A stretch of DNA of 64,000 nucleotides, taken from Bolinopsis microptera. Taxonomy: Eukaryota; Ctenophora; Tentaculata; Lobata; Bolinopsidae. Location of the stretch: positions 2,756,001 to 2,820,000 of the forward strand of contig NC_087082.1 in assembly GCF_026151205.1 (NCBI RefSeq), given 5' to 3'. Of the stretch, positions 38,201 through 44,029 are shown one piece after another. A program made the position numbers and the translations under genes. Below the pieces are notes generated by a model, which saw only the letters and a program-made list of their open reading frames with translations, was not told the origin of the DNA and ran no database searches. The stretch's first letter is position 1; every line of letters begins with the position of its first letter.

Positions 38201-40651
38201 GGGATAGGACTGGATGAGTCCATGGCACTCCCCTCTGATTCCCATGTCAAGTCTTACTTTGATGACATCTTCGAGTATCTTAACCTGGGTCCGGAAGTGC
38301 ACTTTGTTTTTAGGTATGTTGAAGTCTGTTTTCTCTGTTGAAGATATTTGTTTCTGTTTTAACAACTCTTTTGATCAAAAGGGTCCCACTAAAGTGTGGA
38401 AGCCCTGCGTTGTTCAACAAATATAAGACAATTCTATAGCAACATGGATGTGTTCTTCAAAGGAAAACGTATTGCAAAACATAGCCATAAACAGTGTGTT
38501 GGTTTGTCTTTCTCACAAGTAGACACCAGAATTAAAATTAACACTAACAGAGAACTTATACACACCTCTCTAGGAGCCCGAACAAGGGTGTAACTTTGAA
38601 TGTCTTCGACGAGAAAATTCATGACCAGCTGCTGGGCTCGACCAACTCGATGTACAACCTGATGAAGTCTTACAGCAATGACAAGCGAGAGAAGTACTTG
38701 ACGGGCACTGTTGGATCCTGGCTTTCACAGGTCTGAATCTCAGTATTTCATATTACTTTCCTAGAAATTCGGTAGAAAATTATATTTTGGCTTGCTCGTG
38801 GCAATAGTACCCAGACTACAGAGATTATGATGGTCTAAGCTTTTTCCTTGTGTACTGAGTAGAAATATTAGAAGAGCTCAGTGATTATGAGCCCTAAATT
38901 GTAACCAGTATTTAACGATTTATCAATTCTGATTTCTGTTCTAACTGAAATATTGACCTCTTCACCTTTTCTCTGTTCACAGTTTGAGGATAATTGGATC
39001 ATTTCCCCGACCTGTTGCAGACACGCCCACAACGACTCGCTCGTGTTCTGTCCCAGCAGAGACATTGATTCGGTAACTAATCATTAAACCATTTGTTCAT
39101 TTCCATTATTTATCTTGATCGTCCTGACGAAATTGTCACCCATCTCACATCTAGTTTTACATTTACTCTATTCCTTGTAAGATGCAGGGAGGGTTTAGAT
39201 ATAAGGGGGAAAAAGCCGTGCTCTCACTTTTTAATAGATAAATCAAAGAATCCTAACTTTGCAGGTCTGTATAGAGTGTGATAAGAATCCTAACTTTGCA
39301 GGTCTGTATAGAGTGTGATAAGAATCCTAACTTTGCAGGTCTGTATAGAGTGTGATAAGAATCCTAACTTTGCAGGTCTGTATAGAGTGTGCTAAGAATC
39401 CTAACTTTGCAAGTCTGTATAGAGTGTGATAAGAATCCTAACTTTGCAGGTCTGTATAGAGTGTGATAAGAATCCTAACTTTGCAGGTCTGTATAGAGTG
39501 TGCTAAGAATCCTAACTTTGCAGGTCTGTATAGAGTGTGATAAGATTCCTAACTTTGCAGGTCTGTATAGAGTGTGATAATAATCCTAACTTTGCAGGTC
39601 TGTACAGAGTGTGATAAAAGAACCCGCGGGGAGGACGAGGACTTTTCTCAAATTTACAAACACCTTACCTGGTACCTGGAGGACGTACCGGAGACCAATG
39701 CTGATATGTAAGTACCGATATATATTTCCAACATAGATCTAGAAAAAACTTTGCACCGTTCACTCCGTCAATAGTGATCCCATTAAGAAGTTTTATGGAG
39801 CAAAGATTAAGCTTGCACTTCACGTGGCTCAACACATTGTTAACTCTTGAAGGAGTCAGTGAGAATGACACTGTTTCAAGTCCGTACTAAAGTGAACAAC
39901 TCGCAGGTGTATATACGGTGGTAAAGCCCAGTACGGAACAGCCGTGAAGTTCGCTCAGTCTAACCTCGGAGTAACTGCCGCCTACTTTACCCTATCCCAT
40001 CCCCGTTTATCTGGTTCTAACGACTTCATCGCTTCCAGGAGAAACTCTCTTAAACTAGCAGATCACATTAACAAACTGAACAAGGATATAGAGGTCTTCC
40101 CGTATTCATCCGCCTACCATTTCTACGAACAATATGATACAATCGTCACGGAAACCGCAGTAAATCTCAGTATTTGCATTTTAGCGGTGATGATTGTCAG
40201 TTTCTGTATGCTCGGTTTCCAGTTTTATCCCTCCCTGGTTATACTTATCTCCATCACCATGGTGATTGTGGACATGATGGGTGTCATGGTGATGGTCGGT
40301 ATTCCTCTGAACGCTATCTCCCTAGTGAACCTGATCATGTCAGTTGGTATTGCTGTGGAGTTTTCTGCTCACATCGTCAAATCGTATGTCAGCAGCCCGT
40401 TCACTTGTCCCAGACGCAAAGCCAAGTTCGCTCTGGTAACAACTGGGCCAAGTGTTTTCAGTGGAATAACTTTGACCAAATTTGTGGGGATCGTAGTGCT
40501 AGCTTTTGCAAAATCCAAGCTTTTTGAGATGTTTTATTTCAGGATGTTTTTATCGGTCATAGTGCTCGGAGTAACTCATTCGTTGATATTCTTACCAGCT
40601 TTTCTGTCTATAGATTTTATGGGCTTCGTCAATAATGGATTTTATCTATGA
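4750..40651 (+). CDS. NPC1: NPC1-like sterol transporter with six tandem N-terminal domains (41 exons, 2,360 aa)
   Basis: NPC1 exports cholesterol from late endosomes and lysosomes, taking it from soluble NPC2 through its luminal N-terminal domain (known for the family). I placed 41 GT-AG exons totalling 7,083 nt; phases agree at every junction and only one stop, the last codon, occurs. Order: signal peptide (residues 1-18), six NTD-like repeats (about 35-1320), Asp/Asn-rich linker, TM1 (about 1335-1357), TM2, middle luminal domain, sterol-sensing domain (about 1705-1890), C-terminal luminal domain, final TM bundle. Known NPC1 proteins are about 1,280 residues; the excess is five extra NTDs. 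The protein ends in FYL rather than a di-leucine type lysosomal signal. An ATTAAA lies about 80 bp after the stop. Exon coordinates are in the segment entries. Confidence is high for family and repeat structure, lower for individual splice sites. Confidence 0.93.
5870..6034. mobile_element. Harbinger-like MITE in NPC1 intron 1
   Basis: Ends are GGGGTCGTTCAC and GTGAACGACCCC, with TTACGTAAT-like continuation, flanked by TAA on both sides (5867-5869 and 6035-6037). A 3-bp TAA duplication fits PIF/Harbinger MITEs. The same terminal sequence opens part of repeat family E at 47034, 53104 and 61859, but only one end is present there. Confidence 0.75.
7350..7928. mobile_element. MITE with about 75-bp imperfect terminal inverted repeats in NPC1 intron 4
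   Basis: Around 7360-7430 the sequence reads ataagcg through GATAAATTTGGTACCAAAAG; the reverse complement of this recurs around 7850-7925. The interior is non-coding. Target duplication is unclear. It accounts for most of the length of intron 4 (7120-8100). Confidence 0.65.
8101..9783 (+). CDS. NPC1: NPC1 exons 5-9: NTD repeat 2 (degenerate)
   Basis: Exons are 8101-8265 (shared), 8424-8662, 9045-9182, 9328-9417 and 9638-9783. Family signs are [29 protein letters not shown] and the closing [10 protein letters not shown]. The usual double Cys before the Gln79 position is SCSDITL: one Cys and the Gln are both lost. The opening G-x-C-x-x-Y-x-x-C segment is not recognisable. It has the same exon layout as repeats 1 and 6, with two exons for the back half. 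Probably structural or altered in ligand choice; that is inference. Confidence 0.8.
8783..8952. mobile_element. Short hairpin MITE in NPC1 intron 6
   Basis: The arm beginning aacgttgttgatttcatatt is matched in inverse orientation by a stretch ending aatatgaaatcaacaacgt, each about 45 bp, around a spacer of about 80 bp. It is non-coding. It sits between exons 6 and 7 of the NPC1-like gene. Confidence 0.8.
9268..9325. repeat. AACAGA-rich simple repeat just before NPC1 exon 8
   Basis: Short tandem copies of acagaa, with the flanking phrase cacactaacagaaac duplicated, end directly at the CCTTCAG acceptor of exon 8. Confidence 0.7.
9638..11057 (+). CDS. NPC1: NPC1 exons 9-13: NTD repeat 3
   Basis: Exons are 9638-9783 (shared), 9986-10102, 10260-10396, 10617-10755 and 10855-11057. 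Visible family motifs are [55 protein letters not shown] and the closing [10 protein letters not shown]. The Gln79 position is Ser. Unlike repeats 1, 2 and 6, an intron splits the double-Cys helix from the Cys-x-x-Cys helix (phase 0), and the next intron is phase 2; repeat 4 shares both positions and phases, which suggests the two are sister duplicates. Confidence 0.85.
10855..12875 (+). CDS. NPC1: NPC1 exons 13-17: NTD repeat 4
   Basis: Exons are 10855-11057 (shared), 11298-11481, 11628-11767, 12256-12497 and 12711-12875. Motifs are [56 protein letters not shown] and the closing [10 protein letters not shown]. The Gln79 position is Ser. The exon layout matches repeat 3. The acceptor of exon 14 is read as the AG at 11296-11297, which alone restores the [16 protein letters not shown] sequence in frame. 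Confidence 0.85.
11160..11297 (+). repeat. Direct duplication in NPC1 intron 13 ending at the exon 14 acceptor
   Basis: The phrase actttgtccccagtataatg followed by tatatcttg occurs twice, and cactccagcacgt also twice, within the last 140 bp of the intron. The real acceptor is the TTCAG at 11293-11297. Poly-G and poly-C tracts at about 11080-11140 lie just upstream. Confidence 0.65.
12711..15552 (+). CDS. NPC1: NPC1 exons 17-21: NTD repeat 5 (shortened)
   Basis: Exons are 12711-12875 (shared), 13037-13157, 13342-13533, 15068-15190 and 15464-15552. Motifs are [38 protein letters not shown] and the closing [10 protein letters not shown]. The Gln79 position is Asp. The repeat is shorter than the others and its back half is hard to align. 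Exon 19 would hit TAA if read on, but an excellent donor (GTAAGT) at 13534 precedes it and joins exon 20 in frame across a 1.5-kb intron that holds a foldback element. Confidence 0.8.
13215..13270. repeat. 10-bp tandem repeat in NPC1 intron 18
   Basis: About five head-to-tail copies of agcttagtat. Non-coding, between exons 18 and 19. Confidence 0.85.
13723..15017. mobile_element. Foldback element 1 (1.3 kb, TTAA-flanked) in NPC1 intron 19
   Basis: The block starts in a G-tract and ends in a C-tract, each bordered by TTAA (13719-13722 and 15018-15021). Arms of about 560 bp are near-perfect reverse complements (for example ttcaccctgat at 13741 against atcagggtgaa at 14975), with about 150 bp between them. 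Apparent frames in both arms on opposite strands are the same sequence read twice and are not genes. TTAA duplication is the piggyBac signature, but no piggyBac-type terminal motif or transposase is present. Confidence 0.85.
15464..17415 (+). CDS. NPC1: NPC1 exons 21-25: NTD repeat 6, acidic linker and TM1
   Basis: Exons are 15464-15552 (shared), 15745-16085, 16291-16453, 16775-16858 and 17031-17415. Repeat 6 is the most canonical after repeat 1: [28 protein letters not shown] with Gln at the human Gln79 position, [30 protein letters not shown] and [10 protein letters not shown]. Exon 25 then encodes an Asp/Asn run from GAC/AAC triplets instead of the proline-rich linker of vertebrate NPC1, and TM1 ([19 protein letters not shown]). 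Being next to the membrane, repeat 6 occupies the place of the single NTD of ordinary NPC1. Confidence 0.9.
15694..15763 (+). repeat. Tandem 35-bp duplication of the exon 22 splice acceptor
   Basis: Two head-to-tail copies carry CTC(T/C)TCAG|GTGACTT, with AGs at 15708-15709 and 15743-15744. They differ by two bases. Only the downstream acceptor keeps phase, because 35 is not a multiple of three. Confidence 0.85.
16440..16580 (+). repeat. Repeats derived from the exon 23 donor and a 27-bp intronic unit
   Basis: The phrase cctgatagtaa, which spans the exon 23 end and donor, occurs three times (16447, 16460 and about 16568). Between them an imperfect unit with aacctggttacttagtaacta is repeated three times. 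Only the first donor joins exon 24 in phase. Confidence 0.7.
17544..19240 (+). CDS. NPC1: NPC1 exons 26-30: TM2 and middle luminal domain
   Basis: Exons are 17544-17712, 17959-18074, 18293-18408, 18592-18804 and 19044-19240. Exon 26 gives TM2 followed by [16 protein letters not shown], closely parallel to the family's VRVTTNPVDLW stretch. Later exons show [16 protein letters not shown] and NCDRALE, matching the middle luminal domain that in vertebrates contacts NPC2. The luminal domain is about 240 residues, the usual size. Exon 28 is short, and its start at 18293 was chosen because it keeps phase and gives a sensible junction. Confidence 0.85.
18992..19046 (+). repeat. Tandem 31-bp duplication of the exon 30 splice acceptor
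   Basis: The phrase caatatttaattctactctag plus the first exon bases (gagggta) occurs twice, with AGs at 19011-19012 and 19042-19043. Use of the upstream AG would shift the frame, so the downstream one is taken. Confidence 0.85.
19499..19585. repeat. Compound direct and inverted repeat in NPC1 intron 30
   Basis: Three copies of agcgctggat(a/g)gcgacaact are followed by two copies of the inverse, agcgctagttgtcgc. The region could form a stable hairpin. Non-coding. Confidence 0.75.
19605..19736 (+). repeat. 33-bp tandem repeat (four copies) ending in the exon 31 acceptor
   Basis: Each unit reads ttagtaattgttttattaac and continues aacaaattaaaac. In the last unit the aacaaatt becomes AACAACAG and serves as the acceptor for exon 31. 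Because 33 is a multiple of three, the array also gives an apparent open frame, which is not a gene. Confidence 0.85.
19737..32266 (+). CDS. NPC1: NPC1 exons 31-35: sterol-sensing domain
   Basis: Exons are 19737-19868, 20116-20173, 20291-20394, 31812-31937 and 32115-32266. They encode TM3 to TM7, the sterol-sensing domain shared with SCAP, HMG-CoA reductase and Patched. The highly conserved stretch [16 protein letters not shown] is intact, including the Pro matching human Pro691. Exon 34 (GPSMLMSST) and exon 35 ([20 protein letters not shown]) follow the family closely. The 11.4-kb intron 33 between exons 33 and 34 is mostly mobile DNA, yet both exons are intact and in phase. Confidence 0.92.
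20640..20770. repeat. Dispersed repeat fragment
   Basis: The phrase actaaagtaacccgtgcctac continuing through cgggacttcgctgtcgcagt is related to 52230-52290 (tagtgtaacccggcctacgg and so on). Non-coding. Confidence 0.5.
20773..23658. repeat. Palindromic repeat mosaic with 14-bp flanking duplication
   Basis: The block is bounded by inverted ATCCACCAGCG / CGCTGGTGGAT ends and by the direct repeat gcgaaagtatatat at 20759-20772 and 23659-23672. Inside are four units rich in the motif agcccgct: about 20780-21330, 21715-22200, 22395-22970 and, reversed, 23160-23650. Units 1 and 3 share one middle section; units 2 and 4 share a different one (with ctatagttgaaaccggttta). They are separated by full or half copies of a GC-rich palindrome. 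No coding capacity beyond frames that appear identically on both strands. Confidence 0.8.
21333..21718. repeat. Near-perfect 386-bp palindrome
   Basis: The centre lies between 21525 and 21526 in gatatgtatatatatacatatc. The arms, about 193 bp each, contain cgacccgcgggcgg, gggcccgatgggccc and cacgcgcgtgcgcgtg. Half copies lie at about 22200-22395 and 22965-23160. The two 77-codon frames on opposite strands are the same sequence, so neither is a gene. Confidence 0.9.
23660..24780. other. Non-coding sequence in the intron 33 block
   Basis: No exon is supported. The phrase aattctgctttcc, continuing ggccaaatttggctc, occurs near 23749 and 24729, an imperfect direct repeat. Confidence 0.5.
24781..24945. 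mobile_element. 165-bp MITE with 27-bp terminal inverted repeats
   Basis: Ends are atcacatgtcttctcatgcg and its inverse (one mismatch: gaaggcatgtgat). The interior holds three copies of ctcggcaagcctcg. Apparent short frames on both strands come from this inverted structure. Confidence 0.8.
24946..26154. other. Upstream region of the MYND-finger gene
   Basis: No coding exon found. A short palindrome at 25809-25829 (cggtataatgataccg) is present. The sequence just before the MYND start codon, cttttgcag|aatg, is a good splice acceptor, so the gene may have a 5' untranslated exon in this stretch. Confidence 0.4.
26155..26883 (+). CDS. Protein with two MYND zinc fingers
   Basis: Protein of 242 residues if started at the ATG at 26155 ([12 protein letters not shown]). 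Finger 1 has CGSC, CSVC, YCNVQCQ and HKQC; finger 2 has CASCG, CEAC, YCSSACQ and HEKDC, so both keep the full C6HC zinc ligand pattern. MYND fingers mediate protein-protein contacts in transcriptional and other regulators. The C-terminal 120 residues resemble nothing I recognise and end without further domains. It lies inside NPC1 intron 33 on the same strand, is uninterrupted, and could be a retrocopy or a native nested gene. The reading frame remains open upstream but lacks another ATG. Confidence 0.75.
   Translation: MSDLISKACGSCNKKGPNLLTCSVCKSAWYCNVQCQKKDWKSHKQCCRKFGTEAQKGHDETGEEQTSRTCLDRVCASCGKTGIKLRICEACKSVRYCSSACQFRDWGTHEKDCGAVKVYPEIYFYEGTMDRNFVTGRVTTPERENCEKFIGKEMNMIVKIQTTLDKQDLKSYMRVYNEFCHYDVKIGVYDKNYDIIYEKVLKDGLPCVQKHPLFRKLYCKAHLNPDFSLDLYLNCTYSITHW
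26884..27114. other. Short G-rich repeat fragment upstream of the LINE
   Basis: Phrases such as gcttacggagggggcggggg recall similar ones at 30180-30250 and the interior of the Harbinger-like MITE. Probably MITE remnants. No gene. Confidence 0.4.
27115..29754 (+). pseudogene. LINE reverse transcriptase with restriction-like endonuclease C terminus, one in-frame stop
   Basis: The first frame (27115-28992) holds a reverse transcriptase: [18 protein letters not shown], a motif A region [20 protein letters not shown], and the catalytic motif WFADDS in place of the common YADD. In the same frame after one TGA (28990-28992) it continues to 29754 with a zinc knuckle (CGCG...DHLLTC) and [10 protein letters not shown]...FLDIRV, which look like the CCHC and PD-(D/E)xK endonuclease of R2-type LINEs. 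The start is probably internal, since no good ATG precedes the conserved KNSRAKDH. One stop in about 880 codons makes it a young, barely decayed copy. Clade assignment is tentative. Confidence 0.8.
29755..29984. other. Likely 3' untranslated region of the LINE
   Basis: AT-rich, with two imperfect copies of gtgctctg(g/c)caattgca and an AATAAA at about 29916-29926. No coding frame. Confidence 0.45.
29985..31197 (-). pseudogene. Exons of an unrecognised minus-strand gene, possibly broken
   Basis: Three coding-like blocks read on the minus strand. The first, 31197 to 30911, follows a CCCCCAG acceptor and includes [11 protein letters not shown] and [18 protein letters not shown]. The next, about 30905 to 30837, includes [16 protein letters not shown] and ends at a GTACGT donor. 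The last, 30167 to 29985, follows a CACCAG acceptor, includes [14 protein letters not shown] and [20 protein letters not shown], and ends at a GTATAA donor. Blocks 2 and 3 join in phase 0. Between blocks 1 and 2 the frame shifts near 30908, unless a 59-bp intron is present. Composition suggests a helical cytosolic protein; I do not recognise the family. Further exons may have been displaced by the LINE. Confidence 0.4.
31198..31729. other. Right flank of the intron 33 block
   Basis: No exon is supported on either strand. The last 25 bases form the right mariner-like terminal repeat. Confidence 0.4.
32267..33136. other. NPC1 intron 35, left part
   Basis: Both strands are open over about 32540-32820, but neither frame has a recognisable domain or firm splice sites. 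A TTTATT at about 32986 reads as an AATAAA on the minus strand and could serve the mucin-like gene to its right. Confidence 0.35.
33137..34742 (-). CDS. Secreted mucin-like protein with LDL-receptor class A repeats
   Basis: Exon 1 runs 34742 to 33398. It encodes a signal peptide (start [16 protein letters not shown]), about 300 residues of Ser/Thr-rich sequence built from a 30-bp repeat giving units such as [10 protein letters not shown], then an LDL-receptor class A repeat ([29 protein letters not shown]) and the start of a second ([22 protein letters not shown]). The second repeat is cut by a good donor (AAAG|GTAATT) at 33397. A small terminal exon at about 33171-33137 would join in phase and add D-S-M-R-V before a stop, but this is weak. 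The Ser/Thr block should be heavily O-glycosylated; LDLa modules bind calcium and ligands. The gene is nested antisense in NPC1 intron 35. Confidence 0.75.
33820..34440. repeat. 30-bp coding minisatellite, about 20 copies
   Basis: The plus-strand unit gtgcctgaagatgaagttga, continuing ggatgttgtt, repeats with few changes (gaacttgg, gtgcttgaag and similar). It encodes the Ser/Thr block of the minus-strand mucin. It has no stop in several frames, so long antisense frames also appear on the plus strand; those are by-products. Confidence 0.95.
35032..37508 (-). mobile_element. hAT element with BED-finger remnant and internal 258-bp tandem repeats
   Basis: Terminal repeats TAGGAACCGACCGG and its inverse are flanked by the 8-bp duplication CTAAGGAC (35024-35031 and 37509-37516), as for hAT. 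Subterminal regions are dense in ccggat/atccgg motifs, likely transposase-binding sites. A minus-strand stretch, 35285 to about 35190, reads [15 protein letters not shown]...RGKEGNF, the N-terminal BED zinc finger of hAT transposases; the rest of the transposase is gone. About 1.6 kb of tandem repeats fill the interior. Confidence 0.85.
35800..37353. repeat. 258-bp tandem repeat, six copies, inside the hAT element
   Basis: Units start with gccgaaaatattttttcgg at 36061, 36319, 36577, 36836, 37095 and, partial, 37353; a diverged first copy starts near 35800. Spacing is 258-261 bp and the inner copies are almost identical. Short frames recurring in each unit on both strands are not genes. One diverged unit also lies in the second hAT copy at 57.8 kb. 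Confidence 0.95.
37630..40651 (+). CDS. NPC1: NPC1 exons 36-41: TM8, C-terminal luminal domain and final TM bundle
   Basis: Exons are 37630-37753, 38132-38313, 38574-38730, 38983-39072, 39598-39707 and 39907-40651. Exon 37 contains TM8 and [14 protein letters not shown], parallel to the family's GLDQSLSMPDDS. Exon 39 has PTCCRH and exon 40 VCTECDKR, the Cys-rich luminal part. The long last exon carries [14 protein letters not shown], the TM9-13 bundle, [12 protein letters not shown] and [19 protein letters not shown], all diagnostic of NPC1. It ends without the usual long cytosolic tail. Confidence 0.92.
39255..39635 (+). repeat. 37-bp tandem array of the NPC1 exon 40 acceptor, ten copies
   Basis: Each unit has cctaactttgcag|gtctgta and then tagagtgtgataagaat: polypyrimidine, AG acceptor and the first 19 exon bases. 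The tenth unit, with the AG at 39596-39597, is the true exon 40 start, since only there does the sequence run on into KRTRGEDED. Entry at the upstream AGs that I checked meets a TGA within 54 nt. Confidence 0.9.
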
Positions 40652-40943
40652 TAATTTGTTTCGGGAAGTTAAAGATAATTTACTTTGGGCTAACCTTTTT
40701 TCGATTGACGCGCTTTTTTCAACAGATTTTATTAAAAGCGAGTGAAAAATAATCTAATGTGCTTTCGTTTATTATTAATATTAGTATAACTATACAGTAG
40801 CTATTAAATCGCTTTTATTATTTGTTCCAGAGGGTACAAACTTTCTGTATATGTTTTTCTAATTTTTAAAAGTAATTATACTTTTCCCTCTTGGTCTTAA
40901 TGACAAGAAGAAAGGAACGGGCAACATCTCCCAAGATCGGGTT
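40652..40943. other. NPC1 3' flank
   Basis: An ATTAAA at about 40731 is the best candidate polyadenylation signal for the NPC1-like gene. The right part probably belongs to the Penelope-like element's 5' region. Confidence 0.4.
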
Positions 40944-43178
40944 ATGAATTATTTTAGTGGACAGATTGCTCGATACAAACGTGGCAGAGGGAATGGAAAG
41001 AAGAAAGTTCAGCCTAAGAAGTATCTGGATACCATAGAGTCTGATATTAACAGGCTGAAAGATAACATCTCTTCAGAACATTCCATATACAAAACATTAA
41101 AATGTTATAGCTTATCAGATTTAGACACTCTCTACTCTTTGAGTCAAAATAATTCAGGATTGATTTACAACGAATGTTCTTCTTTCTGTTCAACATTTTC
41201 CCCCAAATACCATCAGAACAAATCTGAATCCAGTAATAGAGAATTTATAATTGTTCCATTTAATTGCAAATTCATTGATAATCTTAACCTAAAATCTATT
41301 TTCTCTGACACTTCAGTCATTGATTTGCTTCCCATTTTGATTCAGTCTTTTACACCATTACAGATTTATTATCAGTATAATGATCCTATAAGTCTTTCTA
41401 TTTGTAACTATGCTTCATTCTTAAAGAAACGTTCTATTTCTGATATTAAATCTATTTTAGGTAGTCCATGCGATTGTCACTCCTCCCCTTTCAATTATCC
41501 TCCTCATGGACATGTAGTTACTGGTAATTTAGATATTGTTGATAATGTTGAACTTAGCGAAGTACTTTCCTACGGTTGTAAATACAGAATTCCCACATTT
41601 AAATCTCCAGATGAGATATATATGTCAGTTACCGAAGCTGTCGATAAATTTATAAAATCAAAAAGTAGAAAGTACTGTCAAAAAGAAGTAAAGTTCAGCG
41701 ATTGGAAGGAAAAAGTGTTATCAATAGTTTCCAATCGTATTGAATATTACAAGAAAAACTTTCCTAAAACATTTGAAATAAAAGAAAACACACTGGAAAA
41801 AGATGATGTTAAAAGAAGTCTTAAATTGCTGAAAAGTAAATACATTATTTGTAGTATCGACAAAGCTTCTGGTAATTTTTCATTTATTTGTAAAAAGTTT
41901 TATGTAAAAACTCTTGTCAATGAAATGGGTTTTGATCCTAATACTCTAGAATGTATAGGTAATGATACATATAAACCCTGTAGCGAAGACGAGACTCATT
42001 ATGTCAATAAAATATCTGAGAGTCTAAAGGAGAGATTTAATGTACAAGTTGAAGATAAAAACTTGCGACTAGCACGCATCTTCTGGAACCCTAAGCTTCA
42101 TAAGAACCCTTAAACAAGGCGAGGTTCATTGCAGGTGCCCGTTTTTGCGTTACGAAACAACTTAACGTCCAAGTTAACTGTTGTCTGAAACTTTTGAGGA
42201 AATACTTCAAGAAATACTGCGAGGCAATCTACAACAACAGCGGTATAAACATGTTTTGGAGCATAGATTCCTCAAGTGAATTCCTTGAAGCTATCAAAAA
42301 CAGCGATGTTTATAATATACAAGTATATGATTTTACTACTCTTTATACCAGATTAGACTTGATTGAAGTAGAGAATATGATTAATGAAGTTGTTGATTTA
42401 ATACTTTCAGACCGTAATAGATATATTTGTATTTCTAAAAGAGACAGTAATACATGTTTCTTTTCCAATAAAACCTATGATTCTCATGCCTGCTTTAGTC
42501 AAGATGACCTAAAAGAGGCTGTTAAATTTATTATTTATAACACTTATGTCGTCTTCGGTGGGATTGTATTCATACAAACCAAGGGTATTCCTATGGGTGG
42601 AAATTCAAGTTCCCCTATAGCTGATCTCACTGTTGGCAAAAAGGAATTTAATTATATGAAACGTTTACTTCAGGAAAAGAAAATGGGATTAGCAAAGATA
42701 TTATCCAATAATAAACGATATGTTGACGATTTATCTATTATTAACTACCTTTACTTTCATCATTTGATTAAAGATATTTATCCTAATTCATTGGAGATGG
42801 AGCGAGCTGGTTCCAATAATCAAATCATTAACTACCTTGATTTAAATATTAATATTTCCACAGAAGGACTAGAAATATCAGTGTATAACAAAACTGATGA
42901 TTTTAATTTTCATGTTGTATCCCTTACATTTCCTCACAGTAACATCCCAACCGAGGTTGGCTACAAGTTCAAGTCAAGTTCTTAGATATGGTAATGTTTG
43001 CACTAGATTGGATATCTTTACCTCCCATCTTCACAAAATATTCAAAATTCTAATTGATAGAGGATATAGCCGTGATAGACTGATTAAAGGCATTAAACGT
43101 TGTCTGAGGAAATATGATAACGTTTTCAGGAAGTTCGGTATTCTAGATGACCATAACATTATTAAAGAACTCCCCTGA
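40944..43178 (+). pseudogene. Penelope-like reverse transcriptase, frameshifted
   Basis: Three frames follow each other: 40944-42113, 42120-42985 and about 42950-43178. Together they show the N-terminal region of Penelope-like RTs (WNPKLHKNP, then ARFIAGA after a frameshift at about 42112), motif A (VYDFTTLYTRL), motif B (GIPMGGNSSS) and the catalytic KRYVDDLS. A second frameshift near 42980 precedes the thumb-like end (HKIFKILIDRGYS). No GIY-YIG endonuclease follows, so it belongs to an endonuclease-lacking type or is truncated. It starts about 290 bp after the NPC1 stop on the same strand. Assignment to Penelope-like rather than another RT lineage rests on motifs only. Confidence 0.65.
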
Positions 43179-43339
43179 TATCTTTTGATTTATTGAAACA
43201 CGGGTACTAACTCTGCTAAACTGAACAAATTCTGAAACTTAGGTGAATAAGTGTACAACGTGCTAAACCGAAGTTCAGACTGACCAGTGAAAATGGGCGA
43301 GCGTACCAAGTGTCATTTTAATTAGAAGTTTTAGTCAGT

Positions 43340-43677
43340 GATTTATTATTGAAGCTTGTAATTACAATATCTAATGCTCCTATAAATACTTTAATTAATT
43401 GTTTGTTCCGTTATTCTTTTTCCTTCCTCTTTTCCTTGTCATCCCCTTTAGTTTTAAGATTCTTGCTATAAATGGCTACAGCTAACACTATTAATGCTAA
43501 GTACCAAACAACAAGTGGGAGGTGGATCGTTGGTATACCATTAAATCGATTTAACACCGCAATTCCAGTCGCAAGCCTGGGACCACTACTAGCATAGTCA
43601 CAACATCTACAAAGCTGCCATATAGCCTGACTGACAATTTTCTCGACTGACTGACAATGTTTCTTCTTTTTCCCCAT
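43340..43677 (-). CDS. Small single-pass membrane protein, hypothetical
   Basis: An 88-residue frame (43677 to 43411) starts in a good context (taaATGG). It has a basic N-terminus (MGKKKK), a Cys-rich middle (LCRCCDY), one transmembrane segment (LPLVVWYLALIVLAVAIY) and a highly charged Lys/Glu tail (DDKEKRKEKE), suggesting N-out, C-in orientation. A TTTATT at about 43342 gives AATAAA some 65 bp after the stop on this strand. The region lacks obvious transposon homology. I do not recognise the family; it could be a small integral membrane protein of the SMIM kind. Confidence 0.45.
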
Positions 43678-44029
43678 TTAGAATACAAAGATTAGTACAT
43701 TTTAGCTTATGATTAATATTATATTTTTACCTATAGTTTACCTAGATTTCATATGTTTTTGATGTTACGTCATGAAAACCGTTAGATCCTAAATCCTAAA
43801 ATTATATAGTTACGGGCATGTTATCTCATTGTACAGTACATAGCGATTAGTATTAGACACCTCTTAAATAAATCCAAGTCTGAGTCTTATTTTCTAATCG
43901 TACACCTTTTTCGTCCTTTTTTTCGTCCTTTTGGGCACAATTTAAAATTTTGGCCAGGGTGTCGGTGATGAATTTGAAACGAAATAAAATTTATTTTTCC
44001 AGGCTAGCCAAGTCTTTTGTGTGGGGATA

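Noticed and set aside
39255-39635. CRISPR-like regular repeat
   Set aside because: The 37-bp units are head to tail with no spacers, and they consist of an acceptor plus exon start in an animal gene.
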